From: Chamaelirium japonicum
Taxonomy: Eukaryota > Streptophyta > Magnoliopsida > Liliales > Melanthiaceae
DNA length: 64,000 bases
Assembly: GCA_947650365.1 (NCBI GenBank)
Contig: OX393549.1
Coordinates: 85,622,496 to 85,686,495, forward strand
Reading direction: 5' to 3'
The notes under the pieces are model-generated. The model saw nothing but the letters and a program-made list of their open reading frames with translations, was not told the DNA's origin and made no database searches. Of the stretch, positions 11,931 to 23,279 are shown piece by piece; the stretch's first letter is position 1; every line of letters starts with the position of its first letter. Made by a program: the position numbers and the translations under genes.

Positions 11931-12250
11931 GGTTCCTGGCAACCCAGGTCAACCAAAGACCTTCGATTCCGCCCATTCAAGTCGGAAGCTCGAAGGCAAT
12001 TCGGCTACGCCCTCTCGAGGCTAAAGTCCGATAAAAAGGCTCCTGGCAACCCAGGTCAACCAAAGACCTTCGATTCCGCCCATTCAAGTCGGAAGCTCGA
12101 AGGCAATTCGGCTACGCCCCTTCAAGGCGAAAGTCCGATAAAAAGGCTTCTAGCAACCCAGGTCAATCAAAGACCTTCGATTCCGCCCGTTCAAGTCGGA
12201 AGCTCGAAGGCAATTCGACTACGCCCTTTCAAGGCGAAAGTCCGATAAAA
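11931..12250 (+). repeat. 107-bp tandem array, 3 units (copy 1)
   Basis: Units start at 11931, 12038 and 12145 (exact 107-bp spacing). They contain CTGGCAACCCAGGTCAACC, GACCTTCGATTCCGCCC and AAGTCCGATAAAAA. The same unit is present 7 times in copy 2. Confidence 0.92.
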
Positions 12251-12359
12251 ATACTCATGACAATTTAGGTCAAGCTAAATTATCAACTACACTCATCCAA
12301 GGCGATGAGAGTAAGTCCAAGGCAGGCGTCGCCGCTTTGACATGCACCAAGTTCAAGGA

Positions 12360-12926
12360 GACATCCCTGGCACTCAAAGACAAAGTCCGAGGCGACCAAT
12401 GCCTCGGCACTCTACAAGCCCAAGGCCCAGCCCTTGGCACTCGAAGACAAAATCCGAGGCGACCAACGCCTCGGCACTCTACAAGCCTAAGGACCAGCCC
12501 TTGGCACTCGAAGACAAAGTCCAAGGCGATCAATGCCTCGGCACTCTACAAGCCCAAGGCCCAGCCCTTGGCACTCGAAGACAAAGTCCGAGGCGATCAA
12601 CGCCTCGGCACTCTACAAGCCCAAGGCCCAGCCCTTGGCACTCGAAGACAAAGTCCGAGGCGATCAATGCCTCGGCACTCTACAAGCCCAAGGCCCAGCC
12701 CTTGGCACTCGAAGACAAAGTCCGAGGCGACCAATGCCTCGGCACTCTACAAGCCCAAGGCCCAGCCCTTGGCACTTGAAGACAAAGCTCGAGGCGACCA
12801 ACGCCTCGGCACTCTACAAGCCCAAGGCCCAGCCCTTGGCATTCGAAGACAAAGTCCGAGGCGACCAACACCTCGGCACTCTATAATCCCAAGGCCCTAC
12901 CCTTGACACATAAAGATAAAGTCCGA
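12360..12926 (+). repeat. 67-bp tandem array, about 8 units (copy 1)
   Basis: Units of 67 bp are built from AAAGTCCGAGGCGACCAA, TGCCTCGGCACTC and CCAAGGCCCAGCCCTTGG. The last is a perfect inverted repeat around GCCCA. Because 67 is not divisible by 3, the same peptides appear in rotating frames; this is not coding evidence. Confidence 0.92.
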
Positions 12927-13424
12927 GACGTCGTCGCCGACATATTGGCATTCGATCAAAAGTCCAGGCTTAGTCTTGTCACTCAGGTCCAAGCATTAGA
13001 TTGTCAATGGCCATCACCTTTTCTCGACGACTAACGGTTCCAAGCCGGTCAGGGGGTGGTTGGTCTGACTCTGTCAGTGCGTGTCTCCACACTGGTGCAG
13101 TTGACGATGGGTAACACGGGATAAAATAGTGCTTCCTTGATCCTGGCCAAGTCAACACCCTCGCGTGACCGTAGTACCTGGTGAATACAGTAACCAAGTA
13201 CGGTAATACATTGGGTGAAGACCGGCTGGCCATCATGCGGCGTCATCCTAGATTATCTCTAAGAAACCGCCTCGAATGTAGCATTGTCCCCCGCCGACAT
13301 CCTCGCACACCAGCGTTTTACCGAAAAAGTGTCGGTTTCAAAGGGGGCTGAAATTCGAAAAATACACTATTTTCAATACCGACGCTTTTTGGCCTCTTCT
13401 AGCAGCCCCAATAATGGGGTGTCG
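12927..13424 (+). other. spacer between arrays (copy 1)
   Basis: Single-copy within the element and shared with copy 2 (about 27240-27600, inverted). It includes a GTTACTGTATTCACC-type word and the inverted pair ACCGAAAAAGTGTCGGT near 13319. No gene is seen. Confidence 0.6.
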
Positions 13425-14020
13425 GCACCAACAAGCAGCCCCCCCTCGGTTTCACACAAAAACCGAATAGGGAAGAGGTGACGGCACACCATCAGCAGCA
13501 CACCCCTCGGTTTCGTCAGAAAACCGAGAGGGGGTGTGTGTCGGCATCAACAAGCAGCCCCCCCTCGGTTTCGCACAAAAACCGAGTGGGGAAGGGGTGA
13601 CGGCACACCATCAGCTACAACCACCCATCGGTTTCGTCAGAAAACCGAGAGGGCGTGTGTGTTGGCATCAACAAGCAGCCCCCCCTCGGTTACGCACAAA
13701 AAATCGAGTGGGGAGGGGGTGACGGTACACCATCAGCTACAACCACCCCTCGGTTTCGTCAGAAAACCGAGAGGGCGTGTGTGTTGGCATCAACAAGCAG
13801 CCCCCCCACGGTTTCGCACAAAAACCGAGTGGGGAGGGGGTGACGGCATACCATCAGCTACAACCACCCCTCGGTTTTGTCAGAAAACCGAGAGGGGGTA
13901 TGTGTCGGCATCTACAAGCAGCCCTCCCTCGGTTTCGCAGAAAAACCAAGTGGGGAGGGTGCGACGGCACACCATCAGCAGCCCACCCCTCGGTTTCGAT
14001 AGAAAACCGAGAGGGGGGGT
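13425..14020 (+). repeat. hairpin array of about 120-bp units, 5 units (copy 1)
   Basis: Each unit carries two potential hairpins: CCCCTCGGTTTCG...AAAACCGAGAGGGG, and CCCCTCGGTTTCGC...AAAACCGAGTGGGG. They are joined by CACACCATCAGC and GGCATCAACAAGCAG linkers. Frames stay open through the array by repetition only. Confidence 0.9.
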
Positions 14021-14530
14021 GCTCGGGGCCATCCAAACTTATTAGGCAATCCAATTCAAGTGGCATTCGCACACAAGGATCAGCCAAAGACGAAGAGTTA
14101 TCTTCCATTGGGATTGGTTGAATAGCAACTCCACCTAACCTATTGAGTTGGCCGTGCAAACTTCACAAGCAAAATTCCTCCTTCTTATCCGGGGGTGGAC
14201 TCGTGGTAACCGCCGCGTCATCACTAGGGCCCGACTGCAGTCCCTAGTGAATACAGTAACTAGGTGCAGTTGGGTGTCGAACAGAGACGGATGAGTTACC
14301 GCGTATCGATGCCTCTTCAAGACGCGCGTAGGACACTCGGCCAGCGCGTTCTTTAGAGTCATCTCTTTATGAAGGTGATTACCGGAAAAGTTACTCGTCA
14401 AGGTATACGATATTTAACGTCCACTTTGACCGGTTTTTCGGCACCGACACAACGGCACCTTATACGCGTTGATCCGACGCACGTATGAAAAGTTACGGCT
14501 ATCAGAAGTTACAAGGCAACTTCGTTGGAT
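14021..14530 (+). other. spacer after hairpin array (copy 1)
   Basis: Shared with copy 2 (about 25440-25790, inverted), including words such as AAGTTACGG, GTCCACTTTGACCG and CTAGTGAATACAGTAACTAG. No gene is recognised. Confidence 0.55.
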
Positions 14531-15960
14531 CCACCCCCCGCATGCACCCTCGTCGTGCAGATGATATAGATAGAAGAGAGAGGGAGTGGGGTCCGACCCA
14601 CCCCCCATATGCACCTTCGTCAGACAGCCGGCATGAGCAAAGGATAGAAGAGGAAGGGTCCCGACCCCTCGAGTGCTCACCGCGCCGCACAGCCGGTTTG
14701 ACCCCAAGCTTCCCTTCCTCATCGCGCAGCCGACCCAGACCCGCGTGCTCACCACGTCGCACAGCCGACCCGGGCCCCGCAGGTGCTCCTTCGCTCACAG
14801 CACCTGACACCGATGCACGACACAAATGCTATGTAGCAACTAGCTTGCCAACTCTTGGGTTGCCATGCCTAGGCTCATCCCATGGCCCTACAAAGATGCT
14901 CCCAGTAATGAGGGTTTGCCAGCACCCCACATCATGCAGAGTTGGCAACAAAAGTTGGCAACTCATTCCAAAATCGAGTGGTCAAGCCTCAACCTACCTG
15001 TTTGGGGGTGCGACTGCAGCGAGGTCTTCGATGTCGGATTGATAAAACCAAGCGGCCAAGCCTCAACACTGAATGGCAGCGTCTCTCAGATCGGCTCCGC
15101 GCCAAAACCGAGTGGTCAAGCATCAAACCTACCGGTTTGGGGTGTGACTGCAGCGAGGTCTTCGAAGTCGGATCGATGGAACCGAGCGACCAAGCCTCAA
15201 CATCGAACGGTAGCGTATCTCTTAGATCGGCTTCATCCCAAAACTGAGTGGCCAAAGCCTCAACACAGATCGGTAGCGTCTCTCTACAATCAGCTTTGTC
15301 CCAATACCGAGCGGCCTCTCTTCAACTCCGATCGACGCGCAGCACCATGGGGAAGAGATCAGACTCCTCCCCCTTCATCTTCGATCCAGTATCTTCCGAT
15401 CGAAACATCCCCCATCTCCGATTCTGTGCGCGATTCGAGACGGATATCAGCCTCCTCAAATCCGACCAACACACCTACAAACCGATCGGCATACCCTCGA
15501 TCCGACCCTACCTTCCGACCCCCCGTGCGTACTTCCCTCATCGCTAAGCAGAGAAGACTGCGTGTGCCCCCCATGCGTGCGAGCCCCACTTCACACGGCG
15601 GTGATCATCGACAAGAGGAGGATCGGATGGTCCGACTCCCCCACCGCGAACTCCCCTCGTCGCAGCAGCTGGAGAAGGGGGGAATCGCCACCTTCCTCCG
15701 GTGCTGCTCGCCGGCACCCGATCGGCCTTCAGCCACCGCCGATCGCACGCCGCTCACCCGTGCCCGGAGCCGCACGCCGACCGCGCCGCACGCCCCGTGT
15801 CGCAGATCGCGCGCAGCCCACCGCCGACAGCCGCCGCTGCGCCCCACGCCGCAGTCTGCGCGCAGCCCGCCCGCCTGCACCGCTGCCCCGCGCCGCTCCG
15901 GCCTCTGCTCCGCCTACGCCCCGGCCTCGGTGCACGCCACTGCCTACACGGGCCAGAGGA
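14531..15960 (+). other. cargo slot of copy 1, GC-rich, unrecognised
   Basis: This region occupies the position where copy 2 carries a PDX1 fragment, and it is not shared with copy 2. About 14975-15320 is a diverged repeat of roughly 140 bp. It alternates ACCGAGTGGTCAAGCCTCAA with a GACTGCAGCGAGGTCTTCG part and a GCAGCGTCTCTCAGATCGGC part. The 3' part (15550-15960) is over-rich in CCG, GCC and CGC. Long frames exist (one runs 14865-16364), but they show no conserved domain and run into purine repeats. It may be captured genomic DNA of unknown origin. Confidence 0.5.
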
Positions 15961-16186
15961 AAAAGAGAAAGAGAGATGGCTGCTCTCTCACCGAAATCAA
16001 AAAAAAAAAAGGGGGAAAGAGAGAGAGCGGGGTGCAGCCTCACGTGAACAAAACCAAAGAATGGAAAGAGAGAGAGAGCGGGGTGCAGCCTCACGTGAAC
16101 AAAAGCAAAATAAGGAAAGAGAGAAGCAAAGAAAGGAAAGAGAGAAAGAAAGAAAGGAAAAAGAGAAAAACTGTTCTCTCACCAAG
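15961..16186 (+). repeat. GA-rich tract with duplicated GGGGTGCAGCCTCACG (copy 1)
   Basis: Purine-rich AAAGAGAGAGA tracts with two copies of a segment containing GCGGGGTGCAGCCTCACGTG (16027 and 16078). The corresponding GA/CT-rich block is present in copy 2 near 23640-23890. Confidence 0.7.
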
Positions 16187-16440
16187 AGGGTCTCGGTACC
16201 CTCTCGGTACCCTCTCGGTATCCTCTCGGTATGCTCTCGGTACCCTCTCGGTATCCACTCGGTCGGAAAACACACTGCTTTTTCGGAAACACACCCTTGT
16301 AAAACCGAGACTTTTTGGCTTGCACCAAAAGGGTCTCGGTACCCTCTCGGTATTCACTCGGTAGGAAAACACACTGCTTTTTCGGAAACGCTCCCTTACA
16401 AAACCGAGACTTTTGGCCTGCGCCAAAAGGGTCTCGGCAT
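16187..16440 (+). repeat. CTCGGTACC array, 10-bp period (copy 1)
   Basis: Runs of CTCGGTACC(C/T)T spaced 10 bp apart alternate with a segment carrying ACACACTGCTTTTTCGG and AAAACCGAGACTTTT. The whole block is repeated about twice. Confidence 0.85.
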
Positions 16441-16573
16441 CAGCAGAAGGAGACTCTGCTAATGCGAACCGCGACACCGACATCCCTTGCCAACCACGCC
16501 AGGATCCTAAGGCGTTTGCACCTCGGAATCCCAGCCGACCCAGGGGGTCCTGACCCGACTGGGAGGGGGTAAC

Positions 16574-17188
16574 TGTGGGTGCAAAAATTGTACCGGACCG
16601 GATCAGAGCGGCATGGGCCCGCACAACGGCCCAAGTGGGTAATCCCGCCCGGGTTCATGGGCCCACTCTACGAGGCTCGCAGATCAAGCCCTCCCCCTTA
16701 TTGGGCCCGAACAACGGCCCAATAAGGGCCCAGCAAGGAGGCCCAGAATCAGTGCCACGTCATCATCGCCACGTCATCACTGCCATATCGAGCGCGTGCC
16801 TACGCTATAAAAGGACCCCCAAGGCATCCAGGAAGGGGGTTGGTCATTCGATCAGAGGAAGAGGGATTCCAGCTCCAGAGCAAGTGCAAGAGCTTACTTC
16901 TCTCCTCCTCCTAGTTTCTTTTCTTGTTGCTCCGTGCAACCCCCACTGTAAAAAGCTTCTCTCGGCCTGTCGAGAGAACGCTCAATACTTTATATTCATA
17001 TTATAGTGAAGATCAGGTGGCACCTCTCGCCCGGAGACGTAGGTCGTAAGACCGAACTTCGACAACAACTCCATGTGTCATCTCTCTCCTTCTCAACTTT
17101 CTAATCTCTAACTTTACAAGCAATCCAATTCAATCAAGGCTGTGGGGTGGGATTCTCGATCAAGGCGGCTCGGAAATTTCCCCCCACA
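16574..17188 (+). repeat. 3' LTR of copy 1
   Basis: 615 bp, the same length as the 5' LTR and about 99% identical by eye. TATA box at 16806-16812. The target duplication ttact follows immediately. Confidence 0.93.
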
Positions 17189-17193
17189 TTACT

Positions 17194-17626
17194 TTGGATC
17201 AATGCCACTCTTACAACACATATCTTACAACGTGTTGTTGGCCTTCACACATCTTGTGAGGTATGGTTTCGACATGAATGCTTCCACCTCATTCAATCTT
17301 GTTCACGGGTTCTTCCATTGAAGCAACAATTTCGGACCCCCGAGAAGGGAGCTTTTCTTGATTACTGATTATTTTGACAAAATGTAAAACATCTATGATG
17401 CATTAGAGTCAGTAGGATAACCAATGTCCGATTATGACTTGTGCAATCAAATACTCAATGGCCTAGGCCAAGAGTATAGCCAGATTCAAACGCCCATCAA
17501 TAATTCTGATGCTTTGCTATTATTTGTGGAACTATATGGCCAATTTCTCACATTTGAATTTTGGTTGGAATCTAGCTCTCCATACTTCATCCCATTAATT
17601 TGGAACAATATAGCTTTCTTTACTAA
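17194..17626 (+). pseudogene. Ty1/copia gag relic
   Basis: The frames read WINATLTTHIL..VVGLHTSCEVW, then SCSRVLPLKQQF. After stops comes MSDYDLCNQILNGLGQEYSQIQTPI, the conserved end of copia gag (UBN2-type). Frameshifts and stops make it inactive. The 5' part of this gag is at 9287-9339, on the other side of the gypsy-type element. Its 3' part resumes after the Helitron insertion near 18190. Confidence 0.75.
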
Positions 17627-18016
17627 CTAGTATTGAACGAGTGCAATGTACGGAGAAAGAAAAACAAAAAAAAAATTCTAAAGGTTAAAGTTGTTACAGG
17701 AGGTGAAGGAAAGCATTAATGCTCAATGGTCATAATCTGTCACCACATTAATGGGTAGATATTTTAAAACAAACATAAGAAGAAAAAAAAATAGTAGGTT
17801 TTAAATGAGATTTAAATGGGATATTATAAGAGAATTACTTTACACATTGAAAAGAAGAATAATCATTTTTAAAAAGGGATCCACGTGTCACAACATGGTA
17901 GAGAAGCTTCCATTAGTATTATACTAGTACTAATCTCGTGCAATGCATGAACGATTACAATGTTGCTCTATCGGATAGCACATCTACACCGCATCCCTAT
18001 TGTGTGTGTGTGTGTG

Positions 18017-18074
<58 letters not shown>

Positions 18075-18189
18075 TATGTTTAATTATAAAAGAAATTTAA
18101 AGGGGAAAGAGATTGAGAGAGAGATCGGGGAAATGAGGAGGCCGTCACATGGCACCAAAAGCATCAGCTTTATAAGAGTAGTATAGATA
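17627..18189 (-). mobile_element. outer Helitron-like insertion in the copia gag
   Basis: On the minus strand the segment ends ...TGCACTCGTTCAATACTAG|T at 17627. This is a CTAG-T 3' terminus preceded by a short palindrome near CATTGCAC. Copia gag homology stops at about 17626 and resumes near 18190, which supports insertion. The 5' TC end is not sharply defined because a second element is nested there. Confidence 0.45.
17924..18187 (-). mobile_element. nested non-autonomous Helitron
   Basis: On the minus strand it begins A|TCTATACTACTCTTATAAA (from 18187), a standard plant Helitron 5' end. It finishes with a CATGCATTGCACG hairpin about 10 bp before CTAG|T at 17924. That gives insertion between A and T with no duplication, as expected for Helitrons. 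A (GT)n tract at 18001-18018 and a (GA)n tract at 18019-18071 lie inside. Confidence 0.65.
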
Positions 18190-18420
18190 TAGGCTCCCAT
18201 AATCAGTACACAACTGTAGGGGTCCTCATGGTCATGGTGGCGATCGCGAACGCGGCCGTTTAGTAGTGGATGTGGGGTACCATCGTCTGAACCTTCCAAT
18301 AATCCCACATCACTCCAAGGTAATTCTTTCACTTACCAAATATGTAATCCCATTAGACACAAGGCTTTGGATTGCTTTCACCGCCTAGATCTGTCTTAAT
18401 AAGGATGACAACCACCACAA
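18190..18420 (+). pseudogene. copia gag 3' part with degenerate zinc knuckle
   Basis: The sequence encodes a GHGGDRERG basic glycine-rich run and then CNPIRHKALDCFHR. The latter matches the end of a CCHC knuckle (CxxC.GH....C) with changes. It is the continuation of the gag interrupted by the Helitrons. Confidence 0.55.
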
Positions 18421-18830
18421 AAAAAAAATAAAAATAAAAATATCCAAGCCATGATAGCCTCCAATTAAAGTACTTCTACATGTTACACAAACACTGGTGC
18501 CTCCAATCATATTACTTCAAAGTTAAATAATCTCTCATCACTCTGGCAATGATGGCGATGAAAGTCTAGCAATTGGAAATGGCAACAAACTCCCCATAAC
18601 TCATTTCGTTTCTATTTCACTTAATCACAATGACATTCATCTTCACTTGAGAAATATTCATATTTTCCACCATGAAAACCAATCTTTTATCTATATCTCA
18701 ATTTACTAAAGATAATAATTGTTATTTTGTCTTTTTGATTCTGGCTTTTTTTGTGACGGACAAAAATTTGTGGAAGTTCCTCTTCCAAGGACGGAGCAAT
18801 GATGGCCATTAGTCTATTTATCTTCGTTAG
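18420..18830. other. degenerate copia gag-pol junction
   Basis: AT-rich sequence between the knuckle and the integrase-side relic. A protease would be expected here, but I cannot recognise one. Confidence 0.35.
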
Positions 18831-19760
18831 CCAGTCAAAAGTAGCTCAGTGTTTTCTCCTCAAGGGTTTGCAAGCATTCGAGTCACCAGTAGTGTATGGC
18901 ACCGTACACTTGGTCACCCGGCTGAGCAAGCTATGGTTGCTATTATCCCTTCAATTTTGTGTCATGGGTCACCCAAGCCAGAGTTTATTTGATCTTCATG
19001 TCAATGGGTAAAATCTTATATTTTTCTTTATCTTAGTCTGTTACTAGCTATCCTTTTGAGTTTATTCACACAGATGTGTGGGGACCTGTCCCAACTTTAT
19101 CACCAAATGGACATCATTTTTATATCATAATATGTGGATGATTTTAGTTGATATTGTTAGTTTATTCCTCTTTCTCTCAAATCTAAAGTTTATGATAGGT
19201 TCATATAATTCAAGTTACTTGTTGAGAACATGTTTGTTTAAAAGACACACTTCAATCTGATGGAGGGAAGAAATACAATAATCATTGGTTTAAGACTTTT
19301 TTGATCCAAAATGATATTTCCCACCACTTATCATGTCCCTGTACTACTCAACAAAATGGTCTAGCTGAACGTAAACATCATCACATTGCTGAGACTAGCT
19401 TGACACTCATGACCTATTCATATCACATATTATTATCGGTCTGATGCATTTGCTACTGCTATTTTCTTGATAAATCGGATGCCCTCTCGACTATTAGGAA
19501 ATACTTCACCTTATGAGACATTATTCCAAAAGGCACTTAATTACTCAATTTTTTGATGTTTTGGGTGTGTGTGCTTTCTTTTCCTTCGTCCATATATGTC
19601 AGATAAACTTTCTTATTGCACCACCCTTTGTATATTCCTCGGTTAGAGCCTCAATCATCATGGCTATAAATGCTTGGATACTGCAAGTTGTGGCTTCCTC
19701 TCCCGTCATGTTGTTGTGAATCCCAATACCCCTTTGCTGAATTGTAAATGCGAAACTTTT
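18831..19760 (+). pseudogene. copia integrase relic
   Basis: Pieces in shifting frames follow copia order: LGHP..A in the pre-integrase zinc region; FIHTDVWGPVPTLSPNGHHFY; a VDDFS-like motif; CPCTTQQNGLAERKHHHIAET; then FLDKSDA and CFPFLRPYMSDKL. Multiple stops and frameshifts are present. Confidence 0.8.
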
Positions 19761-20059
19761 CCAGACCAGCAAAAGAGGACACTTCTCCGGTCCATCTTGG
19801 ATCTGTTGTGCATATTCCCTTCCCACATAACCTACCACCATATGTCTCGACACCTGCATTTCCTTCCTCTCAACCAAATCAACCTTATTCTCCAATCACT
19901 TCCTTACCTGAGCCCTTTACTCTACTTGCTACTTCACATACACCGAGACCTCCCACTCCTTTGGCCGAGCTGTCTACCTCACCAGATGTTGCACCATTAC
20001 CTCCACCCCCCTCTACCATCCCACCATTCTTATAATACCTGCTCCAAGTTGGGTTTCTT

Positions 20060-21060
20060 TTAAACAAAAAACATGGCTCTCCACAAGACACCCTCTATCA
20101 CATACTTTACTATCATCGGCAAGCAGCCAAAATCCCTCAATGATGAGTTGCCATGGCTTTGGAATTTGATATGCTTCAAAAGCAGGGCACGTACGTGGAC
20201 CTTAGTCCATGTACACCCAACACAACATTCAGTGGTTGTCGTTTGATCTACAAAGTTAAGCAACGCTCATATGATTCTATTGAACGTTACAAGGCTCGGC
20301 TTGTGGCCAAGGGGTTTCACAAATGATAAGGGATTGATTATACAAAAACTTAGTCTAGTTGTCAAGCATGCCACGATCCACCTAGTGCTCACTATTACTA
20401 TTCAAAATTGTTGGCTAATTCAACAAATGGATGTTCACAAATACCTTTCTCCGTGGGATCCTATATGAGGAAATATACATGATCCAACCTCCGGGGTTTG
20501 TTGATCCTAACCGATCCTCTCATGTTTGCTGTGTGCATACGTCGATTTATGGGCTTATAAGCAAGCCCCACAAGCTTGGTTTCTTTGTCTTATAGATTAC
20601 CTGTAAAGACTTGGTTTTACTGCTTCATCGACAGACACCTCTTTGTTCATCAGTAATTCCAGTGGGTGTGTGCTATTCATTCACATTTATGTCGATAATA
20701 TTGTCATCGCAGACAATTAAGAAGTAGCCATGTATTCTCTCTTGGTCAACCTCAATAGCCTATTTGCGATGAAGGATCTTGACCCAATTCATTACTTTCT
20801 CGGAATAGAATCTCATCGAACGCCTTCTTATTTATATCTCTCTCGTTCAAAGTATATTCTTTATTTACTTACTCGGATATGGAGGACTCAAAACCTGTCA
20901 GCTCATCGATTATTTCTGGCTCAAGCTTTCCAAATGATGGGGACCCTCTACCTAATCCAACAGAATATTGCAACGTGGTTGGTGTTCTCCAATGCGCAAC
21001 TTTGGCTAGACAAAATATTTCATTCGTTGTTAATCAGGTATGCTAATATATGCATTCTCC
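20060..21060 (+). pseudogene. copia reverse transcriptase relic
   Basis: Recognisable blocks are ALEFDMLQKQGTY, IYKVKQRSYDSIERYKARLVAKGF, QQMDVHKYLS, then QAPQAWF. The catalytic box reads YVDNIVIAD, against YVDD in the family. They continue with FAMKDLDPIHYFLGIE and YLSRSKYI. Stops such as the pair after AKGFHK show it is dead. Confidence 0.82.
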
Positions 21061-21289
21061 AATGACATCTCATTGGGTTACCGTTAAAAGAATCATATGA
21101 TTCCTTAAAAGCACCATCGATTGTGGTTTTATGATTTCAACATAATCCCTTGGGCTAACCGCATACCCGGATGCTAGTTGGACTGGTGACCCGGACGATT
21201 GTATATCTACTTCTGACCTTGGAGTCAATATTAGTCCAAACTTGATATAATAAAGTGACAAAAAGCAAGCAAATGTTGCTTGTTTGTGC

Positions 21290-21632
21290 ACTAAATGAAT
21301 ATCCTTGGCACATACGACTGCAGAGCTTGCTTGGGTTGGCATGATCTTACGAGATTTGAGATTTTTCCTTAAAAATCCACTAGTGATCTATTATGACAAC
21401 ATCAATGCCCTTCCCTTAGCTGAAAACCATATTTATCATGCTCGAACCAAGCATGTGGAGCCTAATTACCATTTTATACGAGAAAAAGGAAGTTCACAAG
21501 GACCATGTAGTACTGTTTGTTAGTTCAATAAATCAAATTGCTGATATTTTTACTATGGGACTTTCAAGTGCACAGTTCGGATATCTTCAGTCCAAGCTGC
21601 ACGTCACAGAAGTACCACTTAGCTTGCAGGGA
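21290..21632 (+). pseudogene. copia RNase H relic
   Basis: TTAELAWVGMILRDL, VIYYDNINALPLAENHIYHARTKHVE and HKDHVVLFVSSINQIADIFTMGLS are the typical end of a copia polyprotein. A 3' LTR may begin TGTTAGCC near 21633, after a weak purine run, but no second LTR was found. Confidence 0.8.
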
Positions 21633-22560
21633 CATGTTAGCCTATCTCTAATGATACCGACAAATAAGGCGAATATTGAAAGAGTTGATATTAACGTATC
21701 TCGTGTGATATATCCAAATAATGAAAACTAATGAACATATGGGTATATTGCGACAACCACCGTGATCTTATTGCCAATAAATCATGATCATATCATATTC
21801 ATTCAAATTTGAAATTCTCTCCTTGTTATATGTACTTAACAACTTTCTATATGTAATCCTTTAATCAAGGGATTCAACAATTGTAAATGTTCTACAATGG
21901 AAAGAAGAAGACTAAGACTATGACTAAATGTTATTTACAATGGAAAGGAGATAAAACAAGCTTCTAGCTTGTTTAGCTGTTAACATATTTCACGCTCACC
22001 TTTTAATATCACAAAGTTACTTCCGACTATTTGATTTTTATTTTTGAGATTTGTAGCATTTTAGTTTCACAAACTTTATCTTTACTTATTTCACTTCATA
22101 CATATTTTTGTTTTACAGACTTGGCACTGATTAGGAATCTATATTCTCACAATTATGGACCTATCATAAGTATTTTCACAAGGCATTTAATATTTATCGA
22201 CTTGATTCTAAGCGATAAATCCAAATAGATCAATTATATCCATCTTGAAACATCCATCATTTATCTGTGCACAACCTCGTAAAACTCCACTGAAATTGGA
22301 GAAACCAAGTTGTAAGACAACACGATTCATCCAAGAAGACAACATGCTCATTACAAAGCCCACATAAAATGGGGGACTCTATTTGAATCCGCCTGATTCT
22401 TCTTGACACTCATTTTGTTTTCAAATTTTTTTAATACCCAAACTATCTTTATTCCTAACCTCCAACTAACCCTCTCCCTTCCCCCGGCTCTGACACCGCC
22501 TCTATCCCCCGCCACCTACATCGTCATGCCCTCCTCATCGCCCTGATGCCGAGCCCTGCT
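21633..22560. other. region between copia relic and gypsy-type copy 2
   Basis: AT-rich, with no gene. The first part may be a decayed copia 3' LTR. The sequence ending ctgcttcctt at 22565 is the pre-insertion flank of copy 2 and continues at 31621. Confidence 0.4.
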
Positions 22561-22565
22561 TCCTT

Positions 22566-23165
22566 TGTGGGGGGAAATTTCCGAGCCGCCTTGATCGGGA
22601 ATCCCGCCCCCACAGCCCTGATTGAATTGGATTGTTTGTAGAGTTAGAGAGTAGAAAGTAGAGAGATAAGATTGACACGTGGAGTTGTTGTCGAAGTTCG
22701 GTCTTACGACCTACGTCTCCGGGCGAGAGGTGCCACCTGGTTTCCACTATAATAAATATAAAGATGGGGAAGCGTTCTCTCGACAGGCCGAGAGAAGCCT
22801 TTTACAGTGGGGGTTGCACGGAGCAACAAGAAAAGAACTAGGAGGAGAGAAGTAAGCTCTAGCTCTGGATCCTCTCTTCCACTGATTGAATGACCAACCC
22901 CCCTCCTGGATGCCTTGGGGGTCCTTTTATAGCGTAGGCACGTGCCCGATATGGCAGTGATGACGTGGCGCTGATGACGTGGCACTGATTCTGGGCCTCC
23001 TTGTTGGGCCCTTATTGGGCCGTTGTTCGGGCCCAATAAGGGGTAGGGCTTGATCTGTGAGCCTCGTAGAGTGGGCCCATGTGGGCCCAGGCGGGCTTAC
23101 CCATTTGGGCCGTTGCGCGGGCCCATGCTGCTCTGATCTGGTCCGGTACAAATTTTGCACCCACA
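22566..23165 (-). repeat. 3' LTR of copy 2
   Basis: 600 bp with TGTGGG/CCCACA ends. The TATA box on the minus strand lies at 22925-22931, and two TGACGTGG words lie near 22970-22985. It pairs with the LTR at 31016. Confidence 0.92.
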
Positions 23166-23279
23166 GTTACCCCCTCCCAGTCGGGTCAGGACCCCCTGGG
23201 TCGGCTGGGATTCCAAGGTGCAAACGCTTTAGGATCCTGGCGCGGTTGGCGAGGGTTGTCGGTGCCGTGGTTCGTATTA

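Larger units (their letters stand above)
9340..17188 (+). mobile_element. complete gag-only Ty3/gypsy-type LTR retrotransposon, copy 1
   Basis: The 7.85-kb element has 615-bp LTRs at 9340-9954 and 16574-17188. The LTRs begin TGTGGG, end CCCACA and show about 6 differences by hand count, all transitions. The 5-bp duplication ttact at 9335-9339 and 17189-17193 is perfect, so the insertion is recent and intact. A primer-binding-like TGGCGCCGTCTGTGGGA follows the 5' LTR; its first ten bases match the 3' end of plant tRNA-Asp. A purine tract (GGGAGGGGGTA) precedes the 3' LTR. The interior holds gag, a 107-bp array, a 67-bp array, a hairpin array of about 120 bp per unit, an unrecognised GC-rich cargo region, and a CTCGGTACC array. 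There is no protease, RT, RNase H or integrase, so it must move in trans (TR-GAG/LARD-like). It sits inside a copia gag. Confidence 0.93.

Noticed and set aside
13425-14020. CRISPR-like look of regularly spaced repeats
   Set aside because: Units are contiguous tandem repeats with no unique spacers, in a plant retrotransposon.
14865-16364. A 499-residue open frame in retrotransposon copy 1
   Set aside because: It crosses a tandem repeat, a GC-rich segment, GA-rich low complexity and the CTCGGTACC array, with no conserved domain; openness comes from composition.
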